Source: an uncultured Eubacteriales bacterium (GTDB lineage: Bacteria; Bacillota; Clostridia; Christensenellales; DTU072). From it: DNA of 5,713 nt. The notes below the pieces were generated by a model. That model did not search any database. It was given only the letters and a program-made list of their open reading frames with translations, and was not told where the DNA came from. Shown in pieces: positions 5,705 through 5,713 of the stretch. The stretch covers positions 1-5,713 of the forward strand of contig CACXDF010000252.1 in assembly GCA_902766325.1 (NCBI GenBank), written 5' to 3'. Position 1 is the stretch's first letter, and each line of letters opens with the position of its first letter. The translations under genes and the position numbers were made by a program.

Positions 5705-5713
5705 TACGCTCTC

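Overview
The window reads as a chromosomal stretch from a spore-forming, moderately AT-rich anaerobe of the Clostridia (Bacillota). This is inferred from the conserved gene order tlyA-argR-recN-spoIVB, AGGAG-type ribosome binding sites and lysine-rich proteins. The exact lineage cannot be read from the sequence. All genes are on the + strand, tightly packed or overlapping, like a segment of the well-known xse/ispA/dxs-tlyA-argR-recN-spoIVB cluster.

Region 1 (1-407) has no credible protein gene but is rich in base-pairing potential. It includes an 8-bp long-range helix extended by 2 bp across a mismatch (134-144 with 339-349), a nested perfect 8-bp stem (285-292 with 328-335) and a compact hairpin at 104-122. 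It lies directly upstream of a small basic membrane protein gene (408-1055) and the tlyA-argR-recN genes. That context identifies it as the 3' part of an OLE RNA (ornate, large, extremophilic RNA) followed by its partner gene oapA. The RNA's 5' end lies outside the window. This is the most notable content: a known but rare large ncRNA-protein membrane complex, here in a sporulating Clostridia-like genome.

Region 2 (408-3979) is a compact array. oapA overlaps tlyA (S4 plus FtsJ-like rRNA methyltransferase) by ATGA. A 52-bp gap follows, in which an excellent ARG-box match overlaps a plausible sigma-A promoter. Then comes argR, which overlaps recN by ATGA. The layout suggests that ArgR represses its own promoter and with it the DNA-repair gene recN, while oapA-tlyA depend on an upstream promoter shared with OLE.

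Region 3 (3980-5713) is sporulation-related. A possible forespore (sigma-G-like) promoter precedes spoIVB, a PDZ plus S55 serine protease with an intact His/Asp/Ser triad. The gene after spoIVB is not the commonly expected spo0A. It is a 206-residue polytopic membrane protein with a SpoIIM-like layout, no Shine-Dalgarno sequence and a possible promoter overlapping the end of spoIVB. No tRNA, rRNA, CRISPR, insertion sequence or convincing intrinsic terminator was seen.
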